Part shown: positions 9,036-16,750 of the stretch, in pieces
Layout of the letters: each line of letters opens with the position of its first letter
Numbering within the stretch: position 1 is the stretch's first letter
Position numbers and translations under genes: made by a program
Assembly: GCF_028765165.1 (NCBI RefSeq)
Contig: NZ_JARADB010000005.1
Location: 124,001-188,000 of the forward strand
Direction of reading: 5' to 3'
DNA from: Paenibacillus sp. MAHUQ-63
GTDB taxonomy: Bacteria; Bacillota; Bacilli; Paenibacillales; NBRC-103111
Length of the DNA: 64,000 nucleotides
Notes under the pieces: model-generated
Seen by the model: the letters and a program-made list of their open reading frames with translations, nothing else
Databases searched by the model: none
What the model was told of the DNA's origin: nothing

Positions 9036-9101
9036 CTAACTCCCTTGAACCTTAATTTGAATTCGGGCTTATTATTTCAAATTTTTCCAAGGGGTATTCC
9101 A

Positions 9102-10580
9102 CTATGCCATCATCGGAGGACGTCGGACCTTGGTCGCCTGCTCGAAAGCGTAGGCCAAACCCAGCAGCTTCCCTTCACTGTAGGCTCCCGCTGCGAACAT
9201 GACGCCCATCGGACCGTCCTTGGTGTAGCCGGCAGGCACGATAAGCAGCGGATACCCGGCCCGCGCCGCGATGTCGTAACCTTCGTCGCCGGGAAACAGC
9301 AGCGCATCCAGACTGTGCTCGGCCAGCACATGATCGATGCCTCCCGCCCGGGTCAGCTCCTGATATTTGGCCAAATTAGCGAGATACGCTTCTTCGGTGA
9401 GCGTACCGCTTGTCTCCTCCGACCAAATCAGCGTATTCTGCCCATAGACTAATGCCCGTGCGGCATGCTCTTCATTGAAGGCGATGACCTCCTGCAAGGA
9501 ATGCACGGGTACGGAGGCGTCCAGCTTCGATAAGTAGTCGTTGAGGTCTTTTTTGAACTCGTAGCGCAGCACTTCGTAATTCCATTCCGCTTGCTCGCAT
9601 GGCAGCGACACCGGGTCAATCACGATCGCCCCTTGCTCCCGCAGCACGTTCACGGCACTCTCGGCAATACGCCGCGCCTCACCGGACAAATCTTGGTAGA
9701 ACCATCGTGGGATGCCGATTCTTGCGCCTCGCAAGCTGTCCGCATCCAGGAAGGCCGTGTAATCCTGATGATACCGCCCTTCACTGGCCCGGCTTAAAGG
9801 GTCCCGTGCATCCACGCCTGTCATTGCGCCTAGCAGCAGCGCAGCATCCGTCACCGTCCGCGTCATCGGTCCGGGCGTATCCTGAGAGTGGGAAATCGGA
9901 ATGATGCCGCTCCGGCTAAGCAAGCCCACCGTTGGCTTGAGGCCGACCAAGCTGTTATGGTGAGCCGGATTCACAATGGAGCCGGACGTTTCCGTGCCGA
10001 CCGCCGCAGCGGCGAAGCTGGCCGCCGTCGCTGCCCCCGAGCCGGAGCTCGATCCGCCCACCTCAAATGTCCCGGGACCATAAGGGTTCAATACTTGGCC
10101 TCCCCTGGAGCTGTAACCGGAAGGCATCGGCCCGGACATGAAATTCGCCCATTCCGTCATGTTGACCTTCCCGAGCAGCACAGCCCCTGCCTCTCGCAGC
10201 TTCGCGGCGATGAAGGCGTCCTCGGCGGCGCAGGATTCCGCAAGCGCCAAAGAGCCCGCACTCGTATGCATGCTGTCGCCCGTGTCGATATTATCCTTGA
10301 GCAGGATCGGAATGCCGTGCATAGGCCCGCGGCTGCCCTGCTTCCGCCGCTCCTCATCGAGCTGCTGTGCGATGTACAGCGCATCCGGATTAATTTCCAA
10401 CACCGCGTTAATGCGGTTATTGAGCTTCTCTATTCTTTCTACATACATAGCGACCAGTTCGGCCGAGGAGATCTCCCCCGCTTCCATCGCTTGTTGCAGA
10501 GAGGTGATGTCAGTATCAACGATCCAATCTTTGTTCTCTTTCCCAATCAATTGCAATCCCTCCTCCAAGTTTCGAGACAT
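9102..10580 (-). CDS. amidase-signature family hydrolase
   Basis: Hydrolyses amide bonds through a Ser-cisSer-Lys triad. With ATG 10580 as start the protein has 492 residues. Lys95 stands in PILLKDNIDTG, the cis-Ser in GGSSSGSG at 175-182, and the nucleophile is probably Ser201 in GTETSGSIVNPA. The glycine/serine block and the following LVGLKPTVGLLSRSGI are typical of the family, which includes GatA and broad amidases; there are no GatB or GatC genes nearby, so it is not the tRNA amidotransferase subunit. The frame is open upstream to 10673, but that extension overlaps the divergent promoter region and is unlike the family. The substrate cannot be predicted. Confidence 0.9.
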   Translation of the reverse strand: MSRNLEEGLQLIGKENKDWIVDTDITSLQQAMEAGEISSAELVAMYVERIEKLNNRINAVLEINPDALYIAQQLDEERRKQGSRGPMHGIPILLKDNIDTGDSMHTSAGSLALAESCAAEDAFIAAKLREAGAVLLGKVNMTEWANFMSGPMPSGYSSRGGQVLNPYGPGTFEVGGSSSGSGAATAASFAAAAVGTETSGSIVNPAHHNSLVGLKPTVGLLSRSGIIPISHSQDTPGPMTRTVTDAALLLGAMTGVDARDPLSRASEGRYHQDYTAFLDADSLRGARIGIPRWFYQDLSGEARRIAESAVNVLREQGAIVIDPVSLPCEQAEWNYEVLRYEFKKDLNDYLSKLDASVPVHSLQEVIAFNEEHAARALVYGQNTLIWSEETSGTLTEEAYLANLAKYQELTRAGGIDHVLAEHSLDALLFPGDEGYDIAARAGYPLLIVPAGYTKDGPMGVMFAAGAYSEGKLLGLAYAFEQATKVRRPPMMA

Positions 10581-10650
10581 GGCTACCTGAGTTATACTAT
10601 ACTCTGTGTATGGGTATTTATGGAATACACGTTCAGCGAGGGGGATCCTA

Positions 10651-11184
10651 TTGCAGCTTATCAAACGAATCAAAGACAGCGATATCCTCGGCGGCGAGCC
10701 TGCATACTTAGATGTCGTATCGCGCTACGCGTCGAGAGGTGTTCTGGTGGATCGCGAGATGAACGTCGCGATGATGTATATGTCGGAAACAGATCTATAT
10801 AAGCTGCCAGGCGGAGGCATCGAGAACGGCGAGCTTCCGGAGGATGCTTTTCTACGCGAGATTATGGAAGAAACCGGCTATGAGGCCGAAATCACACACG
10901 TCCTGGGGCGCATTGAAGAGCATAAGAACCGCAACGGCTTCATGCAGCTCTCCTACTGCTACATCGCTCAAGCCCAACATCTTGCCACAGCTCCCGCATT
11001 GACCAAAAAAGAAAGGCAGCTCGGCATGTACGTAACGTGGATGAACTTAAGCCAAGCCTTGGAAGTCATGAGCGAATCCCTGGCCAAATGCCGCCAGTAC
11101 TCCCCTTCTTTCATGCTGTTGCGAGATAAAACCATCCTGGAACAGGCCTTCGGCATCATCGCCGGACAGCGGAGTCCTGAATAG
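10651..11184 (+). CDS. Nudix hydrolase
   Basis: The Nudix box G-x5-E-x7-RE-U-xEE-x-GU is complete: GGIENGELPEDAFLREIMEE followed by TGY. This motif binds the metal for hydrolysis of a nucleoside diphosphate linked to another moiety; the actual substrate is unknown. I place the start at TTG 10651 because GAGGGGG lies seven bases upstream; an ATG at 10606 would add 15 residues with no ribosome site. The gene is divergent from the amidase and precedes the WYL regulator by about 30 bp, so these two may be expressed together. Confidence 0.88.
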   Translation: MQLIKRIKDSDILGGEPAYLDVVSRYASRGVLVDREMNVAMMYMSETDLYKLPGGGIENGELPEDAFLREIMEETGYEAEITHVLGRIEEHKNRNGFMQLSYCYIAQAQHLATAPALTKKERQLGMYVTWMNLSQALEVMSESLAKCRQYSPSFMLLRDKTILEQAFGIIAGQRSPE

Positions 11185-11214
11185 ATCTAATGCAAATCAG
11201 TGAGGTGCTTCTTT

Positions 11215-12150
11215 TTGAAAATCGATCGTCTGCTTGCCATTACCATGCTGCTGCTGAATCGCCGCCGAATAAGCGCGAAGGAGCTCGCAGAGCGCTTCGA
11301 GGTATCGCTGCGCACCGTGTACCGGGATGTAGAAGCCATTAATCAGGCGGGGATTCCCATCGTGTCCTATGCCGGCTTAAGCGGCGGTTATGAAATCATG
11401 GACCAGTACCGGCTGGAACGCCAATTCCTGTCCCTGGAAGAGTTGCAATCGATCATTGTCGGGCTCAAAGGGATCCGGTCCACCGTCGGCGAACAGGAAA
11501 TCGGCAATCTGCTCGATAAAGTCGGCGCGCTCGTCGCCAAATCGGAGATGAATACCGCAAGCCGGCTCGACAATCAACTTATTATCGATATGAATCCATG
11601 GCGTCAAGACAGCCAAGACCAAGAGAAGCTGGGCAGGCTGCGCACAGCCATCAAGGAATCCAAACAAATTACCTTCCAGTATATTTCATCCCAGAGCGAA
11701 CAGTCCGTTCGCACGGCGGAGCCGATGAGCATCGTCGCCAAGGGCTTCGGCTGGTATCTATACGGCTACTGCCTGCTGCGCCAGGATTACCGTACCTTCC
11801 GGCTATCCCGGATGAAAGAAATCGAAGTGCTGGACCAAACCTTCGAACGAAGAGCCGACGTCGCCCAGCCCCTCCAGCATGGCTGGGGCCAATGGGACTC
11901 TAGGGCTCTGATCACCATGGTGCTCCATGCACAACCCAGCATCCGAGCCCAGATCGAGGATTATTTCCAAACCAAGCAGATTGCCTATCAGCCTGACGGC
12001 TCCATGATCGTTACCGCCCAACAACCGAACGAGCCCTGGCTGCACAACATGCTGCTCGGCTTCGGACCTGGCGTACGCATTCTCGAGCCCTCGCATCTGG
12101 CGGCCGTGATCAAAGAGAAAGCCGAAAAAATTGTAGCGCTCTATTCCTAA
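11215..12150 (+). CDS. HTH/WYL-domain transcriptional regulator (YafY type)
   Basis: The N-terminal helix-turn-helix (ISAKELAERFEVSLRTVYRDVEAINQAG) is of the DeoR/HTH_11 kind found in YafY-like regulators, followed by a WYL domain near residues 140-220 (ITFQYISSQ, RTAEPMSIVAKGFGWYLYGY). WYL domains bind small ligands or nucleic acid and control the DNA-binding part. I prefer TTG 11215, eight bases after GAGGTG, over GTG 11200, which overlaps that site. The gene stands directly upstream of a perfect 7-bp inverted repeat and of the DinB gene, suggesting that it controls that gene and possibly itself. Confidence 0.9.
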   Translation: MKIDRLLAITMLLLNRRRISAKELAERFEVSLRTVYRDVEAINQAGIPIVSYAGLSGGYEIMDQYRLERQFLSLEELQSIIVGLKGIRSTVGEQEIGNLLDKVGALVAKSEMNTASRLDNQLIIDMNPWRQDSQDQEKLGRLRTAIKESKQITFQYISSQSEQSVRTAEPMSIVAKGFGWYLYGYCLLRQDYRTFRLSRMKEIEVLDQTFERRADVAQPLQHGWGQWDSRALITMVLHAQPSIRAQIEDYFQTKQIAYQPDGSMIVTAQQPNEPWLHNMLLGFGPGVRILEPSHLAAVIKEKAEKIVALYS

Positions 12151-12151
12151 C

Positions 12152-12186
12152 ACTGACAGGATGTTGTCAGTCAGGGTGCCTATAAT
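12152..12186 (+). promoter_or_regulatory. palindromic operator and -10 box before the DinB gene
   Basis: ACTGACA (12152-12158), six bases, then TGTCAGT (12165-12171) form a perfect inverted repeat. A TATAAT box follows at 12181-12186. The palindrome covers the place where a -35 box would be, and no good -35 is visible, so a regulator bound here should decide transcription. The adjacent WYL protein is the natural candidate. Confidence 0.65.
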
Positions 12187-12218
12187 GAGGATATATCCCA
12201 TTCAAGGAGGCTTCTCTT

Positions 12219-12719
12219 ATGTTTACTACGATTCAAGATTTCGTTAACGAGTGGAACCATGAATCCAAAACGACTCAGCGCGTACTAGATACTTTGACCG
12301 ACGCGTCCCTTGCCCAGCGCATTGCGCCGGATTTCCGTTCGCTCGGCCAATTGGCTTGGCATATCGCCACGACGATCCACGAGTTCACGACCCGTACCGG
12401 CCTATCGTTCGAAGCGCCTGAAGGCGGCGAGCTTGCGCCGGCCTCGGCCAGCGTGATTGCCGATACATATCGGTCGCAAGTTGCAGCGGTAACCGGCGCG
12501 ATCCAATCCCAATGGACGGATGCCAAGCTTACGGAATCCAGCGACATGTACGGCGAGATGTGGCCTAATTCACTGGCGCTGCGCATGCTGATCTCGCACG
12601 AAATTCATCACCGTGGCGAGATGATCGTGTTGATGCGCCAAGCCGGACTGCGCGTGCCGGATGTGTACGGCCCGACCCGCGAGGATTGGCTGGAACGGGG
12701 CATGCAGCCGCTCGTGTAA
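12219..12719 (+). CDS. DinB-family (YfiT-like four-helix) protein
   Basis: A 166-residue four-helix-bundle protein of the DinB superfamily. Metal-binding histidines expected for this fold are visible in QLAWHIATTIHE (near residues 46-54) and EIHHRGEMI (near 128-131). Members include damage-inducible DinB of Bacillus and thiol S-transferases such as bacillithiol transferases; which applies here cannot be told. CAAGGAGG stands about ten bases before ATG 12219. The promoter upstream carries the ACTGACA/TGTCAGT operator next to the WYL regulator gene. Confidence 0.88.
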   Translation: MFTTIQDFVNEWNHESKTTQRVLDTLTDASLAQRIAPDFRSLGQLAWHIATTIHEFTTRTGLSFEAPEGGELAPASASVIADTYRSQVAAVTGAIQSQWTDAKLTESSDMYGEMWPNSLALRMLISHEIHHRGEMIVLMRQAGLRVPDVYGPTREDWLERGMQPLV

Positions 12720-12806
12720 TCGGGCGGTACGGACCTTCACGGGGATTGGGATAAATTTGGAAGAGTGGGGGAAGAGTAAGGGAGCTTAAGATTCTAAGCT
12801 CGGAGC

Positions 12807-13553
12807 GTGACTCGATTGCTCGACTTTATTCACACACAGGAAACTTTGACAGCCGCCGAATGGGCCATGCGGGCCATCGTAGGCTACATCTTCCTGCTCA
12901 TCGTAGCCAAATTGCTGGGGCAGCGTTCCATCTCCCAGCTCCGATTTCTAGATTTCATAATTGCGCTTATTCTGGGCAATATTATTGCCCACCCCTTGTC
13001 CGACGAGCGCTTGTCGTTAACAGGCTCCATGATAACCACCACTGTGCTCGTGGCTCTGTATATCATCACCTCATGGCTCGGATTAAAATGGAACTTCCTG
13101 AAGCATTACCTCGATCCGGCGCCTCTGAAGCTGATCCAGCACGGTCAGATCATCATGCGAAACTTGGGCAAAGCCCGTATTTCGGTCGACCATCTCTTCT
13201 CGGAGCTGCGCAAACAGCAAATCGAAGATATCCAGAAGGTCGCTCTCGCCCTGTGGGAACCCGGGGGCACTATCTCCTTCTTCCTGGAGTCCCAGTATCA
13301 GGCCGTTACGCCGAAGGATTTGAATATCCCTACCGCCTCCTTCTCACTGGTCAAGCCTGTTGTGGTAGAAGGAACGACGAATGCCGCCATGCTGACCGAG
13401 CAGGGGAAGAACCAGGCGTGGCTGGAGGAACAAGTTCATCATGCACAACTTGACCTCCAAGATGTCGTTCTGGCCACCATCGACGACCAGCACCAAGTGC
13501 GCTTCTACACCGAAGCGGATACGAACGGACAGGACGAGCTCCCTCCTTCTTGA
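12807..13553 (+). CDS. DUF421-domain membrane protein (YetF/YrbG type)
   Basis: Three hydrophobic helices lie in the first 90 residues (AIVGYIFLLIVAKLLG, FIIALILGNIIA, TTTVLVALYIITSWLGL), followed by a cytosolic part containing PLKLIQHGQIIMRNLGKARIS and FFLESQYQAVTPKDL, typical of the DUF421/YetF family. Proteins of this family are membrane proteins in spore-formers whose biochemical role is not settled. The start may be GTG 12807 or, better spaced from CGGAG at 12801-12805, TTG 12816, giving MLDFIHTQE. The C-terminal tail (VVLATIDDQHQVRFYTE) is complete. The gene stands alone; no terminator is obvious after it. Confidence 0.88.
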   Translation: MTRLLDFIHTQETLTAAEWAMRAIVGYIFLLIVAKLLGQRSISQLRFLDFIIALILGNIIAHPLSDERLSLTGSMITTTVLVALYIITSWLGLKWNFLKHYLDPAPLKLIQHGQIIMRNLGKARISVDHLFSELRKQQIEDIQKVALALWEPGGTISFFLESQYQAVTPKDLNIPTASFSLVKPVVVEGTTNAAMLTEQGKNQAWLEEQVHHAQLDLQDVVLATIDDQHQVRFYTEADTNGQDELPPS

Positions 13554-13897
13554 GGGGCTCGTCTGGCCGGTATCCCCGTGTCCGGGCCGTCTTGACCGGC
13601 ATGAGCCGCTTGAGCAGCATCGCCGCCTTCCTTGCTCAGGCAGCGCAAAAGGCATCAGCATGCCCACCGTCACGCGCTGAGACAATACCGGCATGGCATC
13701 CCCCAAAGCGAGCTGCAGACCGACGGTGTAACGGAATCGGGTACCCGGTGATGTTTCTCCCGGATCGGGACATTTTGAACGCGGCTTCGAGCTTCTCCTT
13801 CCTTAACGAACAAACCGCCCAGCTGCGGCGCTGTACTCGAAGCTTCAGCTTCAAGTATCCAGCGACTAAGGCTAAGCGGCTTAACGCCAAAATAAAC
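13554..13897. other. gap of 344 bp without a supported gene
   Basis: GC-rich DNA between two convergent membrane-protein genes. Frames are open on both strands but have no ribosome site or family resemblance. I see no clear terminator. A decayed gene remnant is possible but cannot be shown. Confidence 0.4.
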
Positions 13898-14491
13898 TTA
13901 CGTATGGCTGAAGCGCTTCTCGATCTGTTTGCTGATCACCATCGAAACGCCGATAAATAACACCACATAAACGAGCCGTGCGGGGCTCTCGATAAACCGG
14001 TGAATATCGTAACCGATGAAAGACACCGACATTACCATCACCGCTTTGCCGGCAAGAACAGCCACCAGGAACGACCGAAACCTCATCCCGACCAACCCGG
14101 CCGCCATATTAATGACGACGAACGGCCCCACCGGAAACAAACTGAGCAGGAACACATAATTGAAAGCCTGTCTGCGCGCCCAGACGAGGCTTTTTTGCAC
14201 CTTTGGCTTCTGCGACCAACGCACCAGATAGGGGTGGCCCGCCACTTTTTTCACAATTGCAAACGTCACCAGGCATCCGCTAACAATGCCGATCCACGAG
14301 TACAGAAAGCCGAGCCACAGCCCGTATACGGCAGCGTTGACGCTAATGATAACAAGCGTGGGCAGCGGGGGAACGAACGACTTCATAAATGGAAGTAAGA
14401 GACCTGGCAACGGACCTAATGAGCGGTACTTTTCGAGCAGCAACGCCAAATTCTCCTCCGTCATGTAGGACAATAACTCTGAAATACCCAT
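13898..14491 (-). CDS. TVP38/TMEM64-family membrane protein
   Basis: Integral membrane protein of the VTT/DedA-related superfamily. The central signature is present as FMKSFVPPLPTLVIISVNAAVYG, then a GFLYSWIGIVSGCLVTFAIVKKVAG helix, and FLLSLFPVGPFVVINMAAGLVGMRF toward the C-terminus. Relatives are implicated in lipid scrambling or membrane homeostasis; the role here is inferred only from the family. ATG 14491 (MGISELLSYM) is chosen, with AAGGTGG about 12 bases upstream; the frame extends further to 14539 without a better start. It converges with the DUF421 gene. Confidence 0.88.
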   Translation of the reverse strand: MGISELLSYMTEENLALLLEKYRSLGPLPGLLLPFMKSFVPPLPTLVIISVNAAVYGLWLGFLYSWIGIVSGCLVTFAIVKKVAGHPYLVRWSQKPKVQKSLVWARRQAFNYVFLLSLFPVGPFVVINMAAGLVGMRFRSFLVAVLAGKAVMVMSVSFIGYDIHRFIESPARLVYVVLFIGVSMVISKQIEKRFSHT

Positions 14492-14734
14492 GAGGGACCA
14501 ACACCCACCTTGCTGAACTATAAAACTCGGCGGACACACCGCCTTCTATAGGCATGATAGCATATTTTGCTGGAGCGCGGCAGTTTCTGCCGGTGCAGCC
14601 GGGACGGTGCGGTGCGGAACGGCTTGAGCAGTTGCTGACACTGGCTCTAAGGCGGGCAGAGGATGCTCGGATGGGAGATGGGGTTGCTAAAGGTGCAGGC
14701 TGCACTTGATGCGCGGGAGCGAGCTTGGCGCGAA

Positions 14735-15455
14735 AGCTGGTTGCGGCCAAGCGGCGGGTTGCAGCCCAGAGGCGGCGAAAGCAGACTAGGGTGACTGGTT
14801 GCGGTCCAGCGACGGCAGTATGGGGGCTGACTTCTTGGGCTGCGCGAAAGCAGATTACGACAGGATGGCTGGTTACGGCTCAGCGGCGGCAGTATGGAGG
14901 CTAACTTCTGGGGCTGCGCGAAAGCAGATTACGACAGGATGGCTGGTCACGGCTCAGCGGCGGCAGTATGGAGGCTAACTTCTGGGGCTGCGCGAAAGCA
15001 GATTACGACAGGATGGCTGGTTACGGCTCAGCGGCGGCAGTATGGAGGCTAACTTCTGGGGCTGCGCGAAAGCAGACTACGACAGGATGGATGGTCACGG
15101 CTCAGCGGCGGCAGTATGGAGGCTAACTTCTGGGCTGCGCGAAAGCAGACTATGGCAGGATGGCTGGTCACGGCTCAGCGGCGGCAGTATGGAGGCTAAC
15201 TTCTGGGGCTGCGCGAAAGCAGGTTACGACAGGATGGATGGTCACGGCTCAGCGGCGGCAGTATGGAGGCTAACTTCTGGGGCTGCGCGAAAGCAGACTA
15301 CGACAGGATGGCTGGTTACGGCTCAGCGGCGGCAGTATGGAGGCTAACTTCTGGGGCTGCGCGAAAGCAGGTTACGACAGGATGGATGGTCACGGCTCAG
15401 CGGCGGCAGTATGGAGGCTAACTTCTGGGGCTGCGCGAAAGCAGACTATGGCAAG
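14735..15455. repeat. 74-bp tandem repeat array (about nine units)
   Basis: The landmark AGCGGCGGCAGTATGG recurs at 14882, 14956, 15030, 15104, 15177, 15251, 15325 and 15399, so the period is 74 bp (once 73). A diverged unit starts at 14808 and a more decayed one before it. Each unit also contains GGGGCTGCGCGAAAGCAG and GACAGGATGG. The middle units are nearly identical, implying recent amplification, while the left edge is decayed. The period is not a multiple of three, so it is not a protein repeat. Confidence 0.92.
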
Positions 15456-15474
15456 GCGAGTTGAGTCACGCTAG

Positions 15475-15660
15475 GGAAATTGAATCCTCTATTTCCGGCG
15501 GAAACGGTATTTTAGCAGGCTAAGCGGAAATACGGTTCGCTATTATACAGTTCAACACCATTTCCCGCCTATCCAGAGGCGAATAAGGTATTGTATTTCC
15601 GCTAGACGGTCGGAATACGCCCATTTTGCCCGAATAGGGGATTAGATTTCCCTTTCAAAC
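15475..15660. repeat. dispersed intergenic element with GGAAATA/TATTTCC motifs
   Basis: About 185 bp rich in inverted TATTTCC and GGAAATA motifs (TCTATTTCCGGCGG, AGCGGAAATACGG, TTGTATTTCCGCT) and GAATAGGG-like words. A related segment is at 44816-45015. There is no coding potential. Confidence 0.55.
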
Positions 15661-15699
15661 TGAAACCTCCCCGCTGCAGCCGCTTACGAGCCCAGTTCA

Positions 15700-16500
15700 C
15701 CGTGTGTAGATACCTCAGGATAGGCTTGAAACGATGTAGGGGACCCTCGGACTTCCACCTGCACCACCTCCCCTCCTCTCATGATTGTTCGCGGGCAGCT
15801 AGATTGACGTTTGTAGATACCTCAGGATAGGCTTGAAACGATGTAGGGGACCCTCGGACTTCCACCTGCACCTCCTCCCCTCCTCTCATGATTGTTCGCG
15901 GGCAGCTAGTTTAACGTTTGTAGATACCACAGGATAAGCGTGAAACGATCTACGGGACCTTGGACTTCCACCTGCACCTCCTCCCCTCCTCTCATGAATG
16001 TTCGCGGGCAGCTAGTTTGACGTTTGTAGATACCTCAGGATAGGCTTGAAACGATGTAGGGGACCCTCGGACTTCCACCTGCACCACCTCCCCTCCTCTA
16101 TGAATGTTCGCGCGCAGCTAGTTTGACGTTTGTAGATACCTCAGGATAGGCGTGAAACGATGTATGCGACCCTCGGACTTCCAACTGCACCTCCTCGCCT
16201 CCTCTCATGAATGTTCGCGGGCAGCTAGTTTAACGTTTGTAGATACCACAGGATAGGCGTGAAACGATGTATGGGACCCTCGGACTTCCAACTGCACCTC
16301 CTCGCCTCCTCTCATGAATGTTCGCGGGCAGCTAATTTGGCGTATGTAGATACCACAGGATAGGCGTGAAACGATGTATGGGACCCTCGGACTTCCAACT
16401 GCACCTCCTCGCCTCCTCTCATGAATGTTCGCGGGCAGCTAATTTGGCGTATGTAGATACCTCAGATAGGCGTGAAACGATCTATGGGACCTTCGCGGGT
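15700..16500. repeat. 106/107-bp tandem repeat array (eight units)
   Basis: GTAGATACC recurs at 15706, 15813, 15920, 16026, 16132, 16239, 16346 and 16453, at intervals of 107 or 106 bp. Each unit holds CAGGATAGGC, TGAAACGAT, GGACTTCCA and GTTCGCGGGCAGCTA. The whole unit is conserved, so it is a minisatellite and not a CRISPR array with unique spacers. The last unit is partial. Confidence 0.92.
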
Positions 16501-16537
16501 TGGGGAGCACACGAGACACGGACCCCTATAAACAAAG

Positions 16538-16650
16538 AAAAATCCTGCAATTCGTGCATTAAATCCCACAGCATGAGCACTAACGGCTCGATACACCGGA
16601 ATTTAAGGCACTTATTACAGGATTTTTTCAATTCATGCATTCAGCCTTAT
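16538..16650. repeat. long imperfect hairpin element
   Basis: A segment of about 30 bp from 16538 (AAAAATCCTGCAATTCGTGC onward) is repeated inverted, ending at 16627, with about five mismatches and a loop of about 30 bases. A third, direct partial copy (TTCAATTCATGCATTCAG) follows at 16627-16645. It resembles a folded mobile intergenic element rather than a simple terminator. Confidence 0.55.
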
Positions 16651-16750
16651 TATGATGCCTACTGCATGCTACTGTACTTGTAATGCAAGCTTAGTTTCGC
16701 AGGCGGCACCAACGACCAGCAGCCTACAGCAGCAGCCGGCCTGGAAGCCA

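Noticed and set aside
13550..13960. Frames on both strands between the DUF421 and TVP38 genes
   Set aside because: No ribosome site, no family resemblance, overlap with real genes.
15042..15347. Open frame of 101 codons inside the 74-bp array
   Set aside because: It follows the repeat, the period is not a multiple of three, and no ribosome site precedes it.
15700..16500. Regular repeats that could suggest a CRISPR array
   Set aside because: The entire 107-bp unit is conserved, there are no unique spacers, and no cas genes are in the window.
16366..16683. Frame of 105 codons from the end of the 107-bp array
   Set aside because: Starts inside a repeat unit, lacks a ribosome site, and crosses the hairpin element.
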